In this document: positions 8,359-17,354 of the stretch, one piece after another
Numbering within the stretch: the first letter of the stretch is position 1
Layout: every line of letters begins with the position of its first letter
Assembly (NCBI GenBank): GCA_039819225.1
Contig: JBCBSN010000001.1
Location: forward strand, 1 to 64,000
Reading direction: 5' to 3'
DNA: 64,000 nt
Source: Ulvibacterium sp039819225
Lineage (GTDB): Bacteria; Bacteroidota; Bacteroidia; Flavobacteriales; Flavobacteriaceae
Program-made: the position numbers and the translations under genes
The notes under the pieces: model-generated
Databases searched by the model: none
Told to the model about the DNA's origin: nothing
The model's input: only the letters and a program-made list of their open reading frames with translations

Positions 8359-10506
8359 TCAATTAAAATTTAAGGTGTATAAGAGTTTTAGAAAATAGGA
8401 TCTACCATTACCAAATAAACGGGCATCACCACCGGAGGCACCATGTGCACCTGCGGGGATGTCCGTTGCGTTTACGGTAACAATATCCAAGAGATTCCTG
8501 GCGCCCAGGGTAACATCAAAGTTTTTAAAGAAAGTTGTACGGATTGAGGCATCCAACCAAGTAAAGGCATCTGTCTCGCCAATTTCGCGGCCATTGTTGC
8601 CCTCGAAAACATTGAGTGTCCTTCCCCTATGGTTCAACAAAGCGGACAGGGAGGTGTTTATTCTTGGAAAGCTATACAAAAGGGTAGACTGCAAATTGAA
8701 ACTCCATAAATAACCGGAGTCGGCACCGTCTTCCAAGGCCGTATTGGTACTGATAAGGCTTGTGCCGATGCCCGCCTGCCAATTATTGAAGTCAATTTTG
8801 TTGTTAAGGGTAAAGCCTAGTTTTTCTTCGAAATCAACGTTGTCAAAGGTGAACAGGATGCCATCGTCATCTTCACTAACTATGCCCGTAATCTTGTTGT
8901 CTATATCGAAGTAGAACGAGCTCAAAGTTGATTTCAAGGGCCACTTGTCCCCAATCTTGAAGATATGGTCGTAGTTCAGAAAGATGGTTATTCCGTCTTC
9001 CGGTTGAAGGTTACGATTGCCCTTTACATTGTGATTGGCATCGACAAATTCTTGGAACAATTGGGAAAAATTTGGGGCTTTGAACGCAGAGGCCAGCGTA
9101 ATTTTTAATTTGGAATCCTCCAAAAAATTATAAGTAGAAGAGAGTGACCAGAATAAGGCCTGTCCAAACTGGGAATTGTTCACCGAACGAAGCCCTGGGA
9201 ACAGGGACCATTGGTCGTTAAGGTTTAGATCGGCAGTGGCGAAGAAATCATAGTTTTCCAATGTTTCTTCCACGACATTGGTAGACTGGGCACCCGCCGC
9301 AATAGCATCAAATCCCTTTTGCCGGGTAAGCTCATACCCTAAAAGAAGGCCAAAAAACTCGGACTTGGGCATAATATTGGACACAAAGCCCCGGGAATAC
9401 AAAATATCACTGGATTGGTCTATCCTGTCAATATTGAACGATTCGATGCCTTGTTGTAAAATGTTGTAGGTAAACGTTTGATAATTGCGTTCTTGGGTTT
9501 GGTAAGATAGCGATACGTTATACCGCGTTAATCCGCGTATGGGCCCCGAAATGTTAAAATTGTTCACCAATCGGTTAGTGTTGAACCTTGCGTCAGTCGC
9601 AGTAGGATTGGGCGTACCATCGGGATTGAGCCTACCATTTATGATACGATCATAGATGGTAAGTGTTTCATCAAAGTGTTGCAGTTTATAGAAAAGGCTG
9701 TGTTTTCCCATTTTGGCATGGACATTTCCAAAAAAGGTCAATTGTTCCTTGGGGTTCCATTCCGTGCCCCTTAAGGAATCGTTTATGACGATATTGTCTT
9801 GTAAATTGACATAATCCCGGCCCTGAAATTCATTATAAAAACCAGCGAAATCGTTTCTGGAAACACCGAGGGTATAGGATATGGCCGGACTTACTTGGTT
9901 GCTAACGTTAAAATTTTGGATATGCCTTCCCTGGTCGGAAAAAGAGAATTCACTGCCAACGGTCTCCTCTTGTAAAGCACTTTGTATCTTCCATTTGTAA
10001 TCGCCCTCGATCCCCCTTTTTGTAATGATGTTGATCACCCCCGCCACTGCATTTTCACCATAAAGGACTCCGGCCGCACCTTCTATGATCTCGATCCGCT
10101 CCGCATCCTCCAAGTTGATTTGCGTAATGTCAATATTATTGCCTATACCGTTATCACTGGCCACCGGAATACCGTCGATCAGCACTTTAACATATTCCCC
10201 ATCAAATCCGAACATACTTATGGTAGATCGTCCCGTTGCAGCGTCGGGCAGTATGGTAATGTTGAGGTTTTGGGTAAGTATATCCGCAAGGGTATTACCT
10301 GCCAATCGCTTAATTCCCTCCTGGTCGATCACATCTACATTGAACAGTTTTTTACTCAATGACATAACCTGGCTTTCGCCTATAAGTATTACCTCCTGTA
10401 GTCTTTCCATAGGAATGGAATCATTTTCCATGGGAGTTTCCTGGCTAAGAATACTAGCCCCCAGAAATCCGGTAAAAATGATGCCCAAAACCCTATTTAG
10501 ATTCAT
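8359..10506 (-). CDS. TonB-dependent outer-membrane receptor (HmuR-like)
   Basis: A 715-residue receptor. It has a signal peptide, a plug domain (about 40-160) with the usual RIEIIEGAAGVLYGENAVAGVINIIT pattern, and a 22-strand-type barrel ending in an aromatic/polar C-terminal strand (YTLNFN). There is no carboxypeptidase-like N-terminal extension, unlike SusC proteins, which fits metal or heme uptake. It is the first gene of an operon with the HmuY-like lipoprotein, DoxX and possibly the Cys-rich protein. The promoter at 10525-10559 carries the shared operator-like block. Substrate is inferred as heme or a ferric complex. Confidence 0.85.
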   Translation of the reverse strand: MNLNRVLGIIFTGFLGASILSQETPMENDSIPMERLQEVILIGESQVMSLSKKLFNVDVIDQEGIKRLAGNTLADILTQNLNITILPDAATGRSTISMFGFDGEYVKVLIDGIPVASDNGIGNNIDITQINLEDAERIEIIEGAAGVLYGENAVAGVINIITKRGIEGDYKWKIQSALQEETVGSEFSFSDQGRHIQNFNVSNQVSPAISYTLGVSRNDFAGFYNEFQGRDYVNLQDNIVINDSLRGTEWNPKEQLTFFGNVHAKMGKHSLFYKLQHFDETLTIYDRIINGRLNPDGTPNPTATDARFNTNRLVNNFNISGPIRGLTRYNVSLSYQTQERNYQTFTYNILQQGIESFNIDRIDQSSDILYSRGFVSNIMPKSEFFGLLLGYELTRQKGFDAIAAGAQSTNVVEETLENYDFFATADLNLNDQWSLFPGLRSVNNSQFGQALFWSLSSTYNFLEDSKLKITLASAFKAPNFSQLFQEFVDANHNVKGNRNLQPEDGITIFLNYDHIFKIGDKWPLKSTLSSFYFDIDNKITGIVSEDDDGILFTFDNVDFEEKLGFTLNNKIDFNNWQAGIGTSLISTNTALEDGADSGYLWSFNLQSTLLYSFPRINTSLSALLNHRGRTLNVFEGNNGREIGETDAFTWLDASIRTTFFKNFDVTLGARNLLDIVTVNATDIPAGAHGASGGDARLFGNGRSYFLKLLYTLNFN

Positions 10507-10524
10507 TCTTTATAATTGTTCGGA

Positions 10525-10573
10525 CAAATATATATTTTATTTTTAATGAATCTAAATAAAAATATTATTTTTG
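10525..10573. promoter_or_regulatory. Divergent promoters around a shared operator-like motif
   Basis: The 101-base gap between the receptor (minus) and the DUF6607 gene (plus) has a TATATTTG box on the minus strand (10532-10525) and a TATTTTTG box on the plus strand (10566-10573), both fitting TAnnTTTG. Between them is the motif read on the minus strand as TTATTTAGATTCATT (10559-10545), almost the same as upstream of the PepSY operon. One regulator bound here could control both directions. Confidence 0.6.
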
Positions 10574-10607
10574 GCGAAACAATAGATATCAATTAAAACC
10601 CACGATT

Positions 10608-11531
10608 ATGAAAAATGTAATCCCTTTAGTACTCTTCTTCATATTTGCCTTTTCGGTCATGGCCCAGGAAGGTAAAAAGCAACAGGACATTGCTGCCATA
10701 AAGGCAATGTGCGGCTGTTACGAGGTAAAGTTCAAGTACACGGAAACCTTTGCCCCGGAAATCGATTATGAAAAGCACCATGACTATACGGCCGCCGCTT
10801 TGGAATGGGCCCAACTTGTAGAGGACAAAAACAACAAACTGTCCATACAGCATATTCTGGTGGTCAATGATACCATGGTGGTGAAGCATTGGCGACAGGA
10901 TTGGGAATATGAGAATCAAAACGTTTTTCATTATGATAAGGACAATGCCTGGAACTTTAAAAAACTCCCGGCGCAAGACGTAAAGGGACAATGGACCCAA
11001 AAAGTTTTTCAGGTAGACGATAGCCCGCGCTATTCTGGATCGGCCACGTGGATACATGCAGATGGCAAGCATTATTGGGAGAATAGGACGAATGCTCCTT
11101 TGCCCAGGAGGGAGTACACCAAAAGAAAGGACTACAATGTTATGCTGCGCGGCAACCGCCAGGAAATCACCGATTATGGTTGGGTGCACGAACAGGACAA
11201 CGATAAGATACTTAGGCAAGATGGTGAAGAAGATGTTTTATTGGCCCAGGAAAAAGGCTATAACATCTACACGAAGGTGGCCGACCAGAAATGTAAGCTA
11301 GCCCAGGATTGGTGGGTAGCCAATCATAAGTTCTGGGGCAAAGTCCGTGACTCTTGGAGCAAAGTCTACAGCAGGGAAGGAAAACTTATGCTGAACAAAG
11401 TGGTTGATGGCCAACCTTTGTTCATGCATTTTTATCCGTTGGAAAAGGAAAAGGCCAAAACAAAGGAGATTGCCCGGATTATTCAAAAATTTGTTGTAGA
11501 CACACCGGAAAAGGATGCGCAGGGCAAGTAA
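10608..11531 (+). CDS. DUF6607 family secreted protein
   Basis: A 307-residue protein with a cleavable signal peptide (cut near VMAQ-EG, about residue 20). The mature start AIKAMCGCYEVKFKYTETFA and the Trp-rich middle (WDYE/WNFKKLP/WTHADGKHYWENRT-like segments) match what I know as DUF6607. No reaction is known for it. Its place opposite a heme-type receptor, under the same putative operator, and next to an FMN-binding protein suggests a role in iron or heme handling in the periplasm. Confidence 0.7.
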   Translation: MKNVIPLVLFFIFAFSVMAQEGKKQQDIAAIKAMCGCYEVKFKYTETFAPEIDYEKHHDYTAAALEWAQLVEDKNNKLSIQHILVVNDTMVVKHWRQDWEYENQNVFHYDKDNAWNFKKLPAQDVKGQWTQKVFQVDDSPRYSGSATWIHADGKHYWENRTNAPLPRREYTKRKDYNVMLRGNRQEITDYGWVHEQDNDKILRQDGEEDVLLAQEKGYNIYTKVADQKCKLAQDWWVANHKFWGKVRDSWSKVYSREGKLMLNKVVDGQPLFMHFYPLEKEKAKTKEIARIIQKFVVDTPEKDAQGK

Positions 11532-12045
11532 GTGTTTTTGTTCCGGGGTATTGTTTTTAACGACCTTTCATTTTTTGGGGGCACAGATTTCACCTAGGCT
11601 CCAAAAGAAGATAAATACCGCCATTACCACAACATACGGGGTGGCGGCCTTTGAGCTAAGGGAAGTGTCCACAGAGTTGGAAGAACTATCCTTGGACGGG
11701 GATTCCCTTTTTGAAATAGTACAGGATACCGAACAATTAGGATACCTATATCTAGGCGAGGCACCTAGTATGAAACAAGTTTTCGATTACATAGTCATGT
11801 TCGATCCCGATATAACGATTAAAAAATCCAAAGTATTGATTTACCGGGAAGATTACGGCCAACAGATCGGAAGCCAGCGATGGTTAAAGCAGTTTATTGG
11901 GCTTTCCGTTACGGATGTACCGATGTACTCGGAGAACATAGATGCCATAGCCGGAGCCACCATTTCCGCTAAAAACATGACGGATGCGGTGGGCAACGTT
12001 CTAAAAAAAATGGGTGTTTTAAAGGAAAAACAAGTACTGCCCTAG
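11515..12045 (+). CDS. Periplasmic FMN-binding domain protein
   Basis: A 176-residue secreted protein with a signal peptide (to about LGAQ, residue 24) and a C-terminal FMN-binding domain. The flavinylation-type motif reads DAIAGATIS with the acceptor Thr at about residue 149; Ala replaces the Ser usually seen before GAT. The family attaches FMN covalently through a phosphoester bond on Thr and carries electrons outside the cytoplasm. The gene overlaps the end of the DUF6607 gene by 17 bases, so the two are translationally linked. Context suggests electron supply for extracytosolic iron reduction, perhaps with the PepSY protein. Confidence 0.8.
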   Translation: MRRASKCFCSGVLFLTTFHFLGAQISPRLQKKINTAITTTYGVAAFELREVSTELEELSLDGDSLFEIVQDTEQLGYLYLGEAPSMKQVFDYIVMFDPDITIKKSKVLIYREDYGQQIGSQRWLKQFIGLSVTDVPMYSENIDAIAGATISAKNMTDAVGNVLKKMGVLKEKQVLP

Positions 12046-12203
12046 TGTAAAGAATGGTAATTTAATGAACTAAAATTTTTGATGATATTTTTCTTTTTTT
12101 AAGGCGAGTTTTAAAGGCATAGCAGTAGCTACGGCGAAAAAATTCAACGTAAAAAAAAGGAAAATAGGCCGAAAATTAATTTGGGAAATTATCATTCTTT
12201 ACA
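12046..12203. repeat. Intergenic inverted-repeat element 1
   Basis: The non-coding gap 12046-12341 begins with GTAAAGAATGGTAATTT (12047-12063), and its reverse complement returns at 12186-12202 with one mismatch. Between them lie A/T tracts that also partly pair and a central GTAGCTAC. The shape is that of a 158-bp palindromic element, such as a MITE or a dispersed intergenic repeat. It directly abuts the stop of the FMN-binding gene and might also fold as a terminator. The rest of the gap (12204-12341) shows nothing I can name. Confidence 0.6.
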
Positions 12204-12341
12204 ATAGGCCATATGAGCGATGCCCTTCCTGGTGCATACGCGGTAATTTTTAAACTTTTGAAGACCAGGATCTTTGCCCGGCCTGGCCGTCTGGGCAGAT
12301 CCTATATCCAATTTTAGGACATGGGTGAAACCAGATAACAA

Positions 12342-12851
12342 ATGCAGCTATACCGTTCCATACAACATTTTCCAAAGGAGATAAAGATTCTTATCGGTAC
12401 TTTTTTGGTAGTGCTGAGCATAGGTTTCTTCTCGGCACTGCAGTTTGTATCCGTTACCACGGAAATGACCTCTACGGGAATTCAGGAAAACTATTTGGGC
12501 AATGAAGAAGATGAGGAAGCTGAGGAAATGAAATTCAAGAAGGATGAAAAGCGGATGCTGAACATCCTCCATAGCCATTTAATGTCGCTGAGTCTCATTT
12601 TTTTTGTTTTGGCCCTGTTGGTCGCGACCACCCCTGTATCGGGCTTTTTGCGAAAACTTCTTTTGTTTGAACCCTTGCTTTCCGTACTCGTTACCTTCGG
12701 CGGAATATACCTTTTATGGAGCGGAGCGCTATGGATGAAATATGTAGTCCTGGTTTCCGGTATCTTAATGACCTTTGCATTTATCCTTTCAGTTTTGGTT
12801 ATTTTCTATTGGCTCTTTAAAAATGGAAGTACGGCCATAGAAAAAGATTAG
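12342..12851 (+). CDS. Hypothetical four-helix membrane protein
   Basis: A 169-residue protein. Helix 1 (about 15-37) is followed by a loop with an acidic run (NEEDEEAEEM) and a KKDEKR stretch, then three helices (about 78-98, 108-128 and 133-157). One histidine-containing segment, ILHSHLMS, leads into helix 2 and could bind heme or metal, but this is speculation. It sits on the same strand as the iron genes but is separated from them by non-coding DNA and the promoter at 12854-12899. I do not recognise the family. Confidence 0.65.
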   Translation: MQLYRSIQHFPKEIKILIGTFLVVLSIGFFSALQFVSVTTEMTSTGIQENYLGNEEDEEAEEMKFKKDEKRMLNILHSHLMSLSLIFFVLALLVATTPVSGFLRKLLLFEPLLSVLVTFGGIYLLWSGALWMKYVVLVSGILMTFAFILSVLVIFYWLFKNGSTAIEKD

Positions 12852-12853
12852 CT

Positions 12854-12899
12854 TTATTTAGAACGAATTAAAATAATTATCTAAATTTGTTCTAAATAA
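12854..12899 (+). promoter_or_regulatory. Palindromic operator and promoter upstream of XusAB-like operon
   Basis: TTATTTAGAACGAATT (12854-12869) and AATTTGTTCTAAATAA (12884-12899) are inverted copies with one mismatch. A TAAATTTG -7 box (12882-12889) lies within the second arm, so a bound repressor would block the promoter. The arm sequence matches the blocks upstream of the PepSY operon and the HmuR-like receptor. This is the most complete example of the shared motif in the window. Confidence 0.7.
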
Positions 12900-12906
12900 A
12901 AATAGG

Positions 12907-13260
12907 ATGTGTCCGAACATAAGATTGTTAAATGCTACGCCTAACGGAGCCATCTATTGGTTTAAGCATAGCGATATGGCCCAGGTCATCTTTAAAAATC
13001 TTTGCTTCGATTTTTATCGCTTGGAGTACAATGCCTTTTTAAAGTACATATGCGGTTTGGACGCACTGCAGATTGAAAAGAAGAATAGGATGTCCCTGCA
13101 CCACAAAAAGATTTCTATCCCCACGGGAAATGCGAATCTTACTTTGTTATTGGATAGGGAAGAGTTGATGGAGTTTCAAAACTTGTTCAAAAAAAGGCCA
13201 AAGGACACCGTTCTGGAAAATCCCCTAGAAGAAATCGATTATCCCATGATTTTGAATTAG
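12907..13260 (+). CDS. Small hypothetical protein leading the TonB receptor operon
   Basis: A 117-residue protein with no signal peptide or membrane segment. It begins just 7 bases after the palindromic operator, so its mRNA leader is very short. It resembles the small flavobacterial proteins I know as DUF6686 (NGAIYWFKHSDMAQVIFKNL near the start), but I am not certain of the family. It precedes the TonB receptor by 51 bases and is likely co-transcribed with it. A role as a small iron-linked accessory protein is inference. Confidence 0.6.
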   Translation: MCPNIRLLNATPNGAIYWFKHSDMAQVIFKNLCFDFYRLEYNAFLKYICGLDALQIEKKNRMSLHHKKISIPTGNANLTLLLDREELMEFQNLFKKRPKDTVLENPLEEIDYPMILN

Positions 13261-13311
13261 AGGAATCCCAAACGCTTACGGACCAATAGCCAACAACCGA
13301 CCCGACCCCTA

Positions 13312-15702
13312 ATGAAATACGTTCCACTCTTTCTTGCTTTATGTCCCTTTCTTGTAGGGGCACAGTCCGGCTTCACGATTTCGGGTCTCATTACGGACGC
13401 GGACAACAATCCGCTGCCCTATGTAAATATCCGCTTGGACCGGAACAACAAATATGCTGTTTCCGATGAAAACGGGGTCTATGTCATCAAAAGGATACGG
13501 CGGGGAGAATACACCATAACCGTAAGTTCCCTTGGTTTTGTGACCCAGACCCGGAACATCTCTGTAAATGGAAATGAAAAGCTCAATTTTTCTCTTAATG
13601 AGAATGTTGAGAATCTGGAGGATGTAACGGTTTATGGAAAAAATGAAGCTACCAAAATTAGTCAGAAGGCCATTACCATTAGTTCATTGGATGTACAACA
13701 AGTGGCCAGCCTATCCCTTGGGGCAGAAGAGGTGCTTAAAACGGCTACGGGAGTGGTGGTACGGCAAAGCGGAGGATTGGGCAGTGACCTGAACATTAAC
13801 TTAAACGGTCTTTCCGGAAATGCTGTGCGGACGTATTACGATGGGATTCCGTTACAGGTCTATGGCAGTGGCATTCAGTTGAACAATATTCCCGTGGATG
13901 CCTTGGAACGTATAGACGCCTATAAGGGCGTTATGCCCGTAGATATTGGTACGGATGCTTTGGGGGGAGGCATTAACCTTGTTCCGGTAGAACAATACGG
14001 CGATGCACTTAGGGCGTCCTATTCGGTAGGTTCCTTTAATACACATCGTATTACGTTGAACGGCAATAGAAATTTCAACGACAAAACATCGTTGTCCGTC
14101 GTTTCTTTTTTTAACTATTCCGACAATGATTACGAGATGCGAAATATCCCCAACGTTGTGGAAAACATTCAGGACGATGGTACAGTTTTGGGTGTTTCGG
14201 AGGAGATTATAGACGCCCGGCGTTTTCACAACCGTCACAGATCGGGCTTTGTTGAGGGCACGTTAACATTGAAGGACAGGGCGTGGGCGGATAAGTTTAG
14301 CTTTTCCGCTTCGTATGCGAACCGATATGATCAGGCACAGCAGGGGCAGTTTATTATAAGCACGGCCATAGGGGAGGCCGATCAGACCATAACGGGCTTT
14401 AACCAAAGGTTGGACTATCGAAAAAAGCTGTTCAACGACAAATTGAGTTTGCGCTATTTTGGTATTCTGTCCAATACCACTACAAAAACCAATGACAGTA
14501 CAACGGCCATATACGATTGGAGGGGTAATAGATTGGTCACGGAAAACAGTTCGGGATCGGAGATCTTTGCGATTCCCACACTAAGGGAGGGACGAAACCT
14601 GGGAACGGCCCATCGTATTATCGCCAATCTAGGACTTGCCCAAAATCTAAATCTTAAGGTATCTAATTTTTACCGCTATTCCCGGGAAAAGGGAGAGGAT
14701 CCCGTTGGTGTTCGGATAACCATAAACGGTGAGGCCATAGATCCCAATACCATACCTTCAAAATTGACACGGAACATCTTTGGTGTGCAATTGGAACAAA
14801 AATGGTTCAATGGAAAGTTGACCGCCCTGGCCTTTTATAAAAATTACCGCTACAATGCGGAATCCATTGATATTTTGAGTTCTTCGGCAACCCAATTGCC
14901 CGTGCGGGAGGTGAATGCCACTGAGGATGGTTATGGTGTTGCGTTAAAATATCAAGTGTTGGAGTCCCTTTTTGTGAGAGGAAGTTTTGAACGCGCCATA
15001 CGCATTCCCACGGAAGGTGAAGTATTCGGGAATTTTGCGGCCATCCTGCCCAATTACGAGTTAAGACCGGAAAGTAGCAACAACGTCAATGCAGGCGTAA
15101 CCTTTGACCAACGCTTGGGTAAAGAAGGATTTGTTACCATTTCGTTGGACGGCTTTATCCGGGACCAAGAAAACTTGATACGTTTGGAACCATTCGGTCC
15201 CGAAAACGCCATTTTCCGAAACCAGGCCAAGGTAGATGGTCAGGGGTTTGAGTTTTCCGCCAAGGTTACCCCCGTGCGTAATGTAAACCTTTCTGCCAAC
15301 CTAACCTATCAAAGCAATCAATTTGCGGAGAACAACAATGCCTCATCACAATCTATCATAGGCATTGAAATACCCAATATTCCCCAATTTTTCTACAATG
15401 TGGGGGGCAACTATAAAATAGAGAGGATTTTTCGTTCCCCCAATAGCCTTAGCCTATTTTACACCTACTTTTTTCTGGACAGGTTCAGTATCAACTTGGT
15501 CTCGGATTTAGATACGGCCAACCCTGATTTTGTAATTCCGGAGCAGCATGTGCACAACACCGGGATTACCTATGCTTTGGAAGAAACCGGATGGAGCTTT
15601 TCGTTGAATGTACAAAACATGTTCAATGCGGAACTGTTCGATAATTTTAGGATACCCAGGCCCGGGTTCAATTATGCTTTTAAAATCAATTATTCACTTT
15701 AA
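13312..15702 (+). CDS. TonB-dependent receptor with carboxypeptidase-like N-terminal domain (XusA-like)
   Basis: A 796-residue outer-membrane receptor. It has a signal peptide (to about residue 18), a carboxypeptidase-regulatory-like domain (about 22-105), a plug with VVVRQSGGLGSDLNINLNGL and DALERIDAYKG motifs (about 115-225), and a beta-barrel ending FKINYSL. It is followed after 5 bases by the DUF4374 lipoprotein. That pairing is found in the Bacteroides xenosiderophore system, where the receptor is XusA. Import of a ferric siderophore is the best guess. Its operon starts at 12907 under the palindromic operator. Confidence 0.82.
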   Translation: MKYVPLFLALCPFLVGAQSGFTISGLITDADNNPLPYVNIRLDRNNKYAVSDENGVYVIKRIRRGEYTITVSSLGFVTQTRNISVNGNEKLNFSLNENVENLEDVTVYGKNEATKISQKAITISSLDVQQVASLSLGAEEVLKTATGVVVRQSGGLGSDLNINLNGLSGNAVRTYYDGIPLQVYGSGIQLNNIPVDALERIDAYKGVMPVDIGTDALGGGINLVPVEQYGDALRASYSVGSFNTHRITLNGNRNFNDKTSLSVVSFFNYSDNDYEMRNIPNVVENIQDDGTVLGVSEEIIDARRFHNRHRSGFVEGTLTLKDRAWADKFSFSASYANRYDQAQQGQFIISTAIGEADQTITGFNQRLDYRKKLFNDKLSLRYFGILSNTTTKTNDSTTAIYDWRGNRLVTENSSGSEIFAIPTLREGRNLGTAHRIIANLGLAQNLNLKVSNFYRYSREKGEDPVGVRITINGEAIDPNTIPSKLTRNIFGVQLEQKWFNGKLTALAFYKNYRYNAESIDILSSSATQLPVREVNATEDGYGVALKYQVLESLFVRGSFERAIRIPTEGEVFGNFAAILPNYELRPESSNNVNAGVTFDQRLGKEGFVTISLDGFIRDQENLIRLEPFGPENAIFRNQAKVDGQGFEFSAKVTPVRNVNLSANLTYQSNQFAENNNASSQSIIGIEIPNIPQFFYNVGGNYKIERIFRSPNSLSLFYTYFFLDRFSINLVSDLDTANPDFVIPEQHVHNTGITYALEETGWSFSLNVQNMFNAELFDNFRIPRPGFNYAFKINYSL

Positions 15703-15707
15703 ATTTT

Positions 15708-17048
15708 ATGGAAATGAAAATTAATAATGTATTTGCATCACCATGGAAGTTAATGGCAATGGTGCTTTTTACCCTTTGCCTTGCTGCTTGTTCCAGTAGC
15801 GATGACACTCCCGATGACCCCACGGATGATATGGGTACCGAGGATCCTATGGATGACCCTGTGGACGACCCCGTGGAGGCTCAAAACAAAAGCGAGGGCT
15901 TCGTGATAATTGGAACGACCAATAATAACGAATCCACTCTGGTAAAGTACGTGGAAGAGCTCCCTACAGGATCTATAGACCTTTCCGATGGCACTGATTT
16001 TCCGGCTTTTGGCCCCACCTCGATCCATGATCATGCCATGTTCCTGCCACGTCCGGATGGCTCCGCCGGTTTTTCCAAGTATGTGGTCAATGCCGATGGC
16101 GAACTGGAAGAAGAGGCCATATTGCCCACTATTAGTGCAGGTTCTTTCCGGATGGCCGTCCTGGATTCAGAAAGAGGAGTATTCCATGATCGGGCCACCC
16201 CCAATGCCATTTCCATTTTTGACCCTAGGACAATGGAGGTTATCGCCAACATAGACATGAGTAGTGCCCCGGTACCCGGTGATATAGACCAGCGTTACCA
16301 ACGCTTTTTCTTTCGGGGGGATGATGTCTTTGCGCCAATTCGGGGCGAGGCCGGGGAATCGTTCACTTCCTTGATCGTACATCAGGCCAACGTATCCAGC
16401 GGAAGCTATGTAGGTTCTACCGAGCGCGTGGGAGACGGGGAAGGTGATCTTCTCTATCTTAATTCGGGAGGACCCTCCGCAGATGGGCAGGGCAACCTGT
16501 ATATTTTTGACCAAGGTGTCTTTAGTGTTGGAACAACCGTGCTTCCCCGGATAAACAAAATACCGGCGGGAAGCGGCGAATTCGATTCCTCTTATGTATT
16601 TGAGCCAGGTCCTATCCTAAATCCCATGAATTTGGCCCATACTATCAGTGGTTTCGAAATAATAGAGAATAACCAAGCTTTGGCCGTAATTAATGCGGAT
16701 ATTCCTCAGGCAGTGATTGATCTCATTACCGAAATAGGTGGGCTCCAAAATGCCTCTCCAGATCAGATCCAACAACTATTGGGGCTTGTGTTTTCATCGC
16801 CCTCCGCGCGTTGGTGCATACTGGATATGGAGGCATTGACCGTAACCCCCATAGAGGGGATACCATCTGTAGGTGTTTTTAATGGTGGCAGTACCTTCAA
16901 ATACAATGGCAATGTTTATATTCCTGTTAGTACACCAGATGAAAGCGCTTATTATGTATGGGATCCCAGTACCACGAGCGCTACAAAAGCTTTTGACTTC
17001 TTAGGGGCCGATATTGCGGGGGTCTTTAATCTGGCAAACAACCGCTAA
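15708..17048 (+). CDS. DUF4374 surface lipoprotein (XusB-like)
   Basis: A 446-residue lipoprotein. The signal ends in LCLAAC (Cys about 27), followed by a Ser- and Asp/Pro-rich linker (DDPTDDMG...DDPVDDP), then a beta-propeller-like body with repeated short strands and turns. I identify it as DUF4374 from the GFVIIG start and the HDHAMFLPR and SFRMAVLD segments. As I recall, XusB, which binds ferric enterobactin in Bacteroides, belongs to this group. It lies 5 bases after the receptor and ends the operon, with a strong terminator just downstream. Confidence 0.72.
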   Translation: MEMKINNVFASPWKLMAMVLFTLCLAACSSSDDTPDDPTDDMGTEDPMDDPVDDPVEAQNKSEGFVIIGTTNNNESTLVKYVEELPTGSIDLSDGTDFPAFGPTSIHDHAMFLPRPDGSAGFSKYVVNADGELEEEAILPTISAGSFRMAVLDSERGVFHDRATPNAISIFDPRTMEVIANIDMSSAPVPGDIDQRYQRFFFRGDDVFAPIRGEAGESFTSLIVHQANVSSGSYVGSTERVGDGEGDLLYLNSGGPSADGQGNLYIFDQGVFSVGTTVLPRINKIPAGSGEFDSSYVFEPGPILNPMNLAHTISGFEIIENNQALAVINADIPQAVIDLITEIGGLQNASPDQIQQLLGLVFSSPSARWCILDMEALTVTPIEGIPSVGVFNGGSTFKYNGNVYIPVSTPDESAYYVWDPSTTSATKAFDFLGADIAGVFNLANNR

Positions 17049-17083
17049 AACCTGTTTTCCGAGTACCTTCAAGGAAAAATTGC

Positions 17084-17121
17084 AAAAGCCCTATGCTTTA
17101 TTAGAGCATAGGGCTTTTTAT
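17084..17121 (+). terminator. Rho-independent terminator after DUF4374 gene
   Basis: An 11-bp perfect stem, AGCCCTATGCT (17087-17097) with AGCATAGGGCT (17105-17115), and a 7-base loop is followed by TTTTA and preceded by an A run, so it may work in both directions. The rest of the gap to 17354 holds no gene; it must contain the SusC promoter, which I could not place. Confidence 0.9.
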
Positions 17122-17354
17122 TTGTCCAAGGTATTGCAAGTGGGGATTCTTACGGAAGAGTTGGGTTTTGGTTGATGTGTTCCAGGTTAAGAATGCATTT
17201 CTGGTTTAAGTTTAATTGGGCACTACTGCATAAAGACGTTCCAAATCCCTTTAAAATCCATGTCATTTTATAAAATGAAGCGAAAAACACTATAAAGTAA
17301 ACTTCATTTACGACTCCTAACCAATTAAAGGGAACTCAACTTAAACAAGATCCT

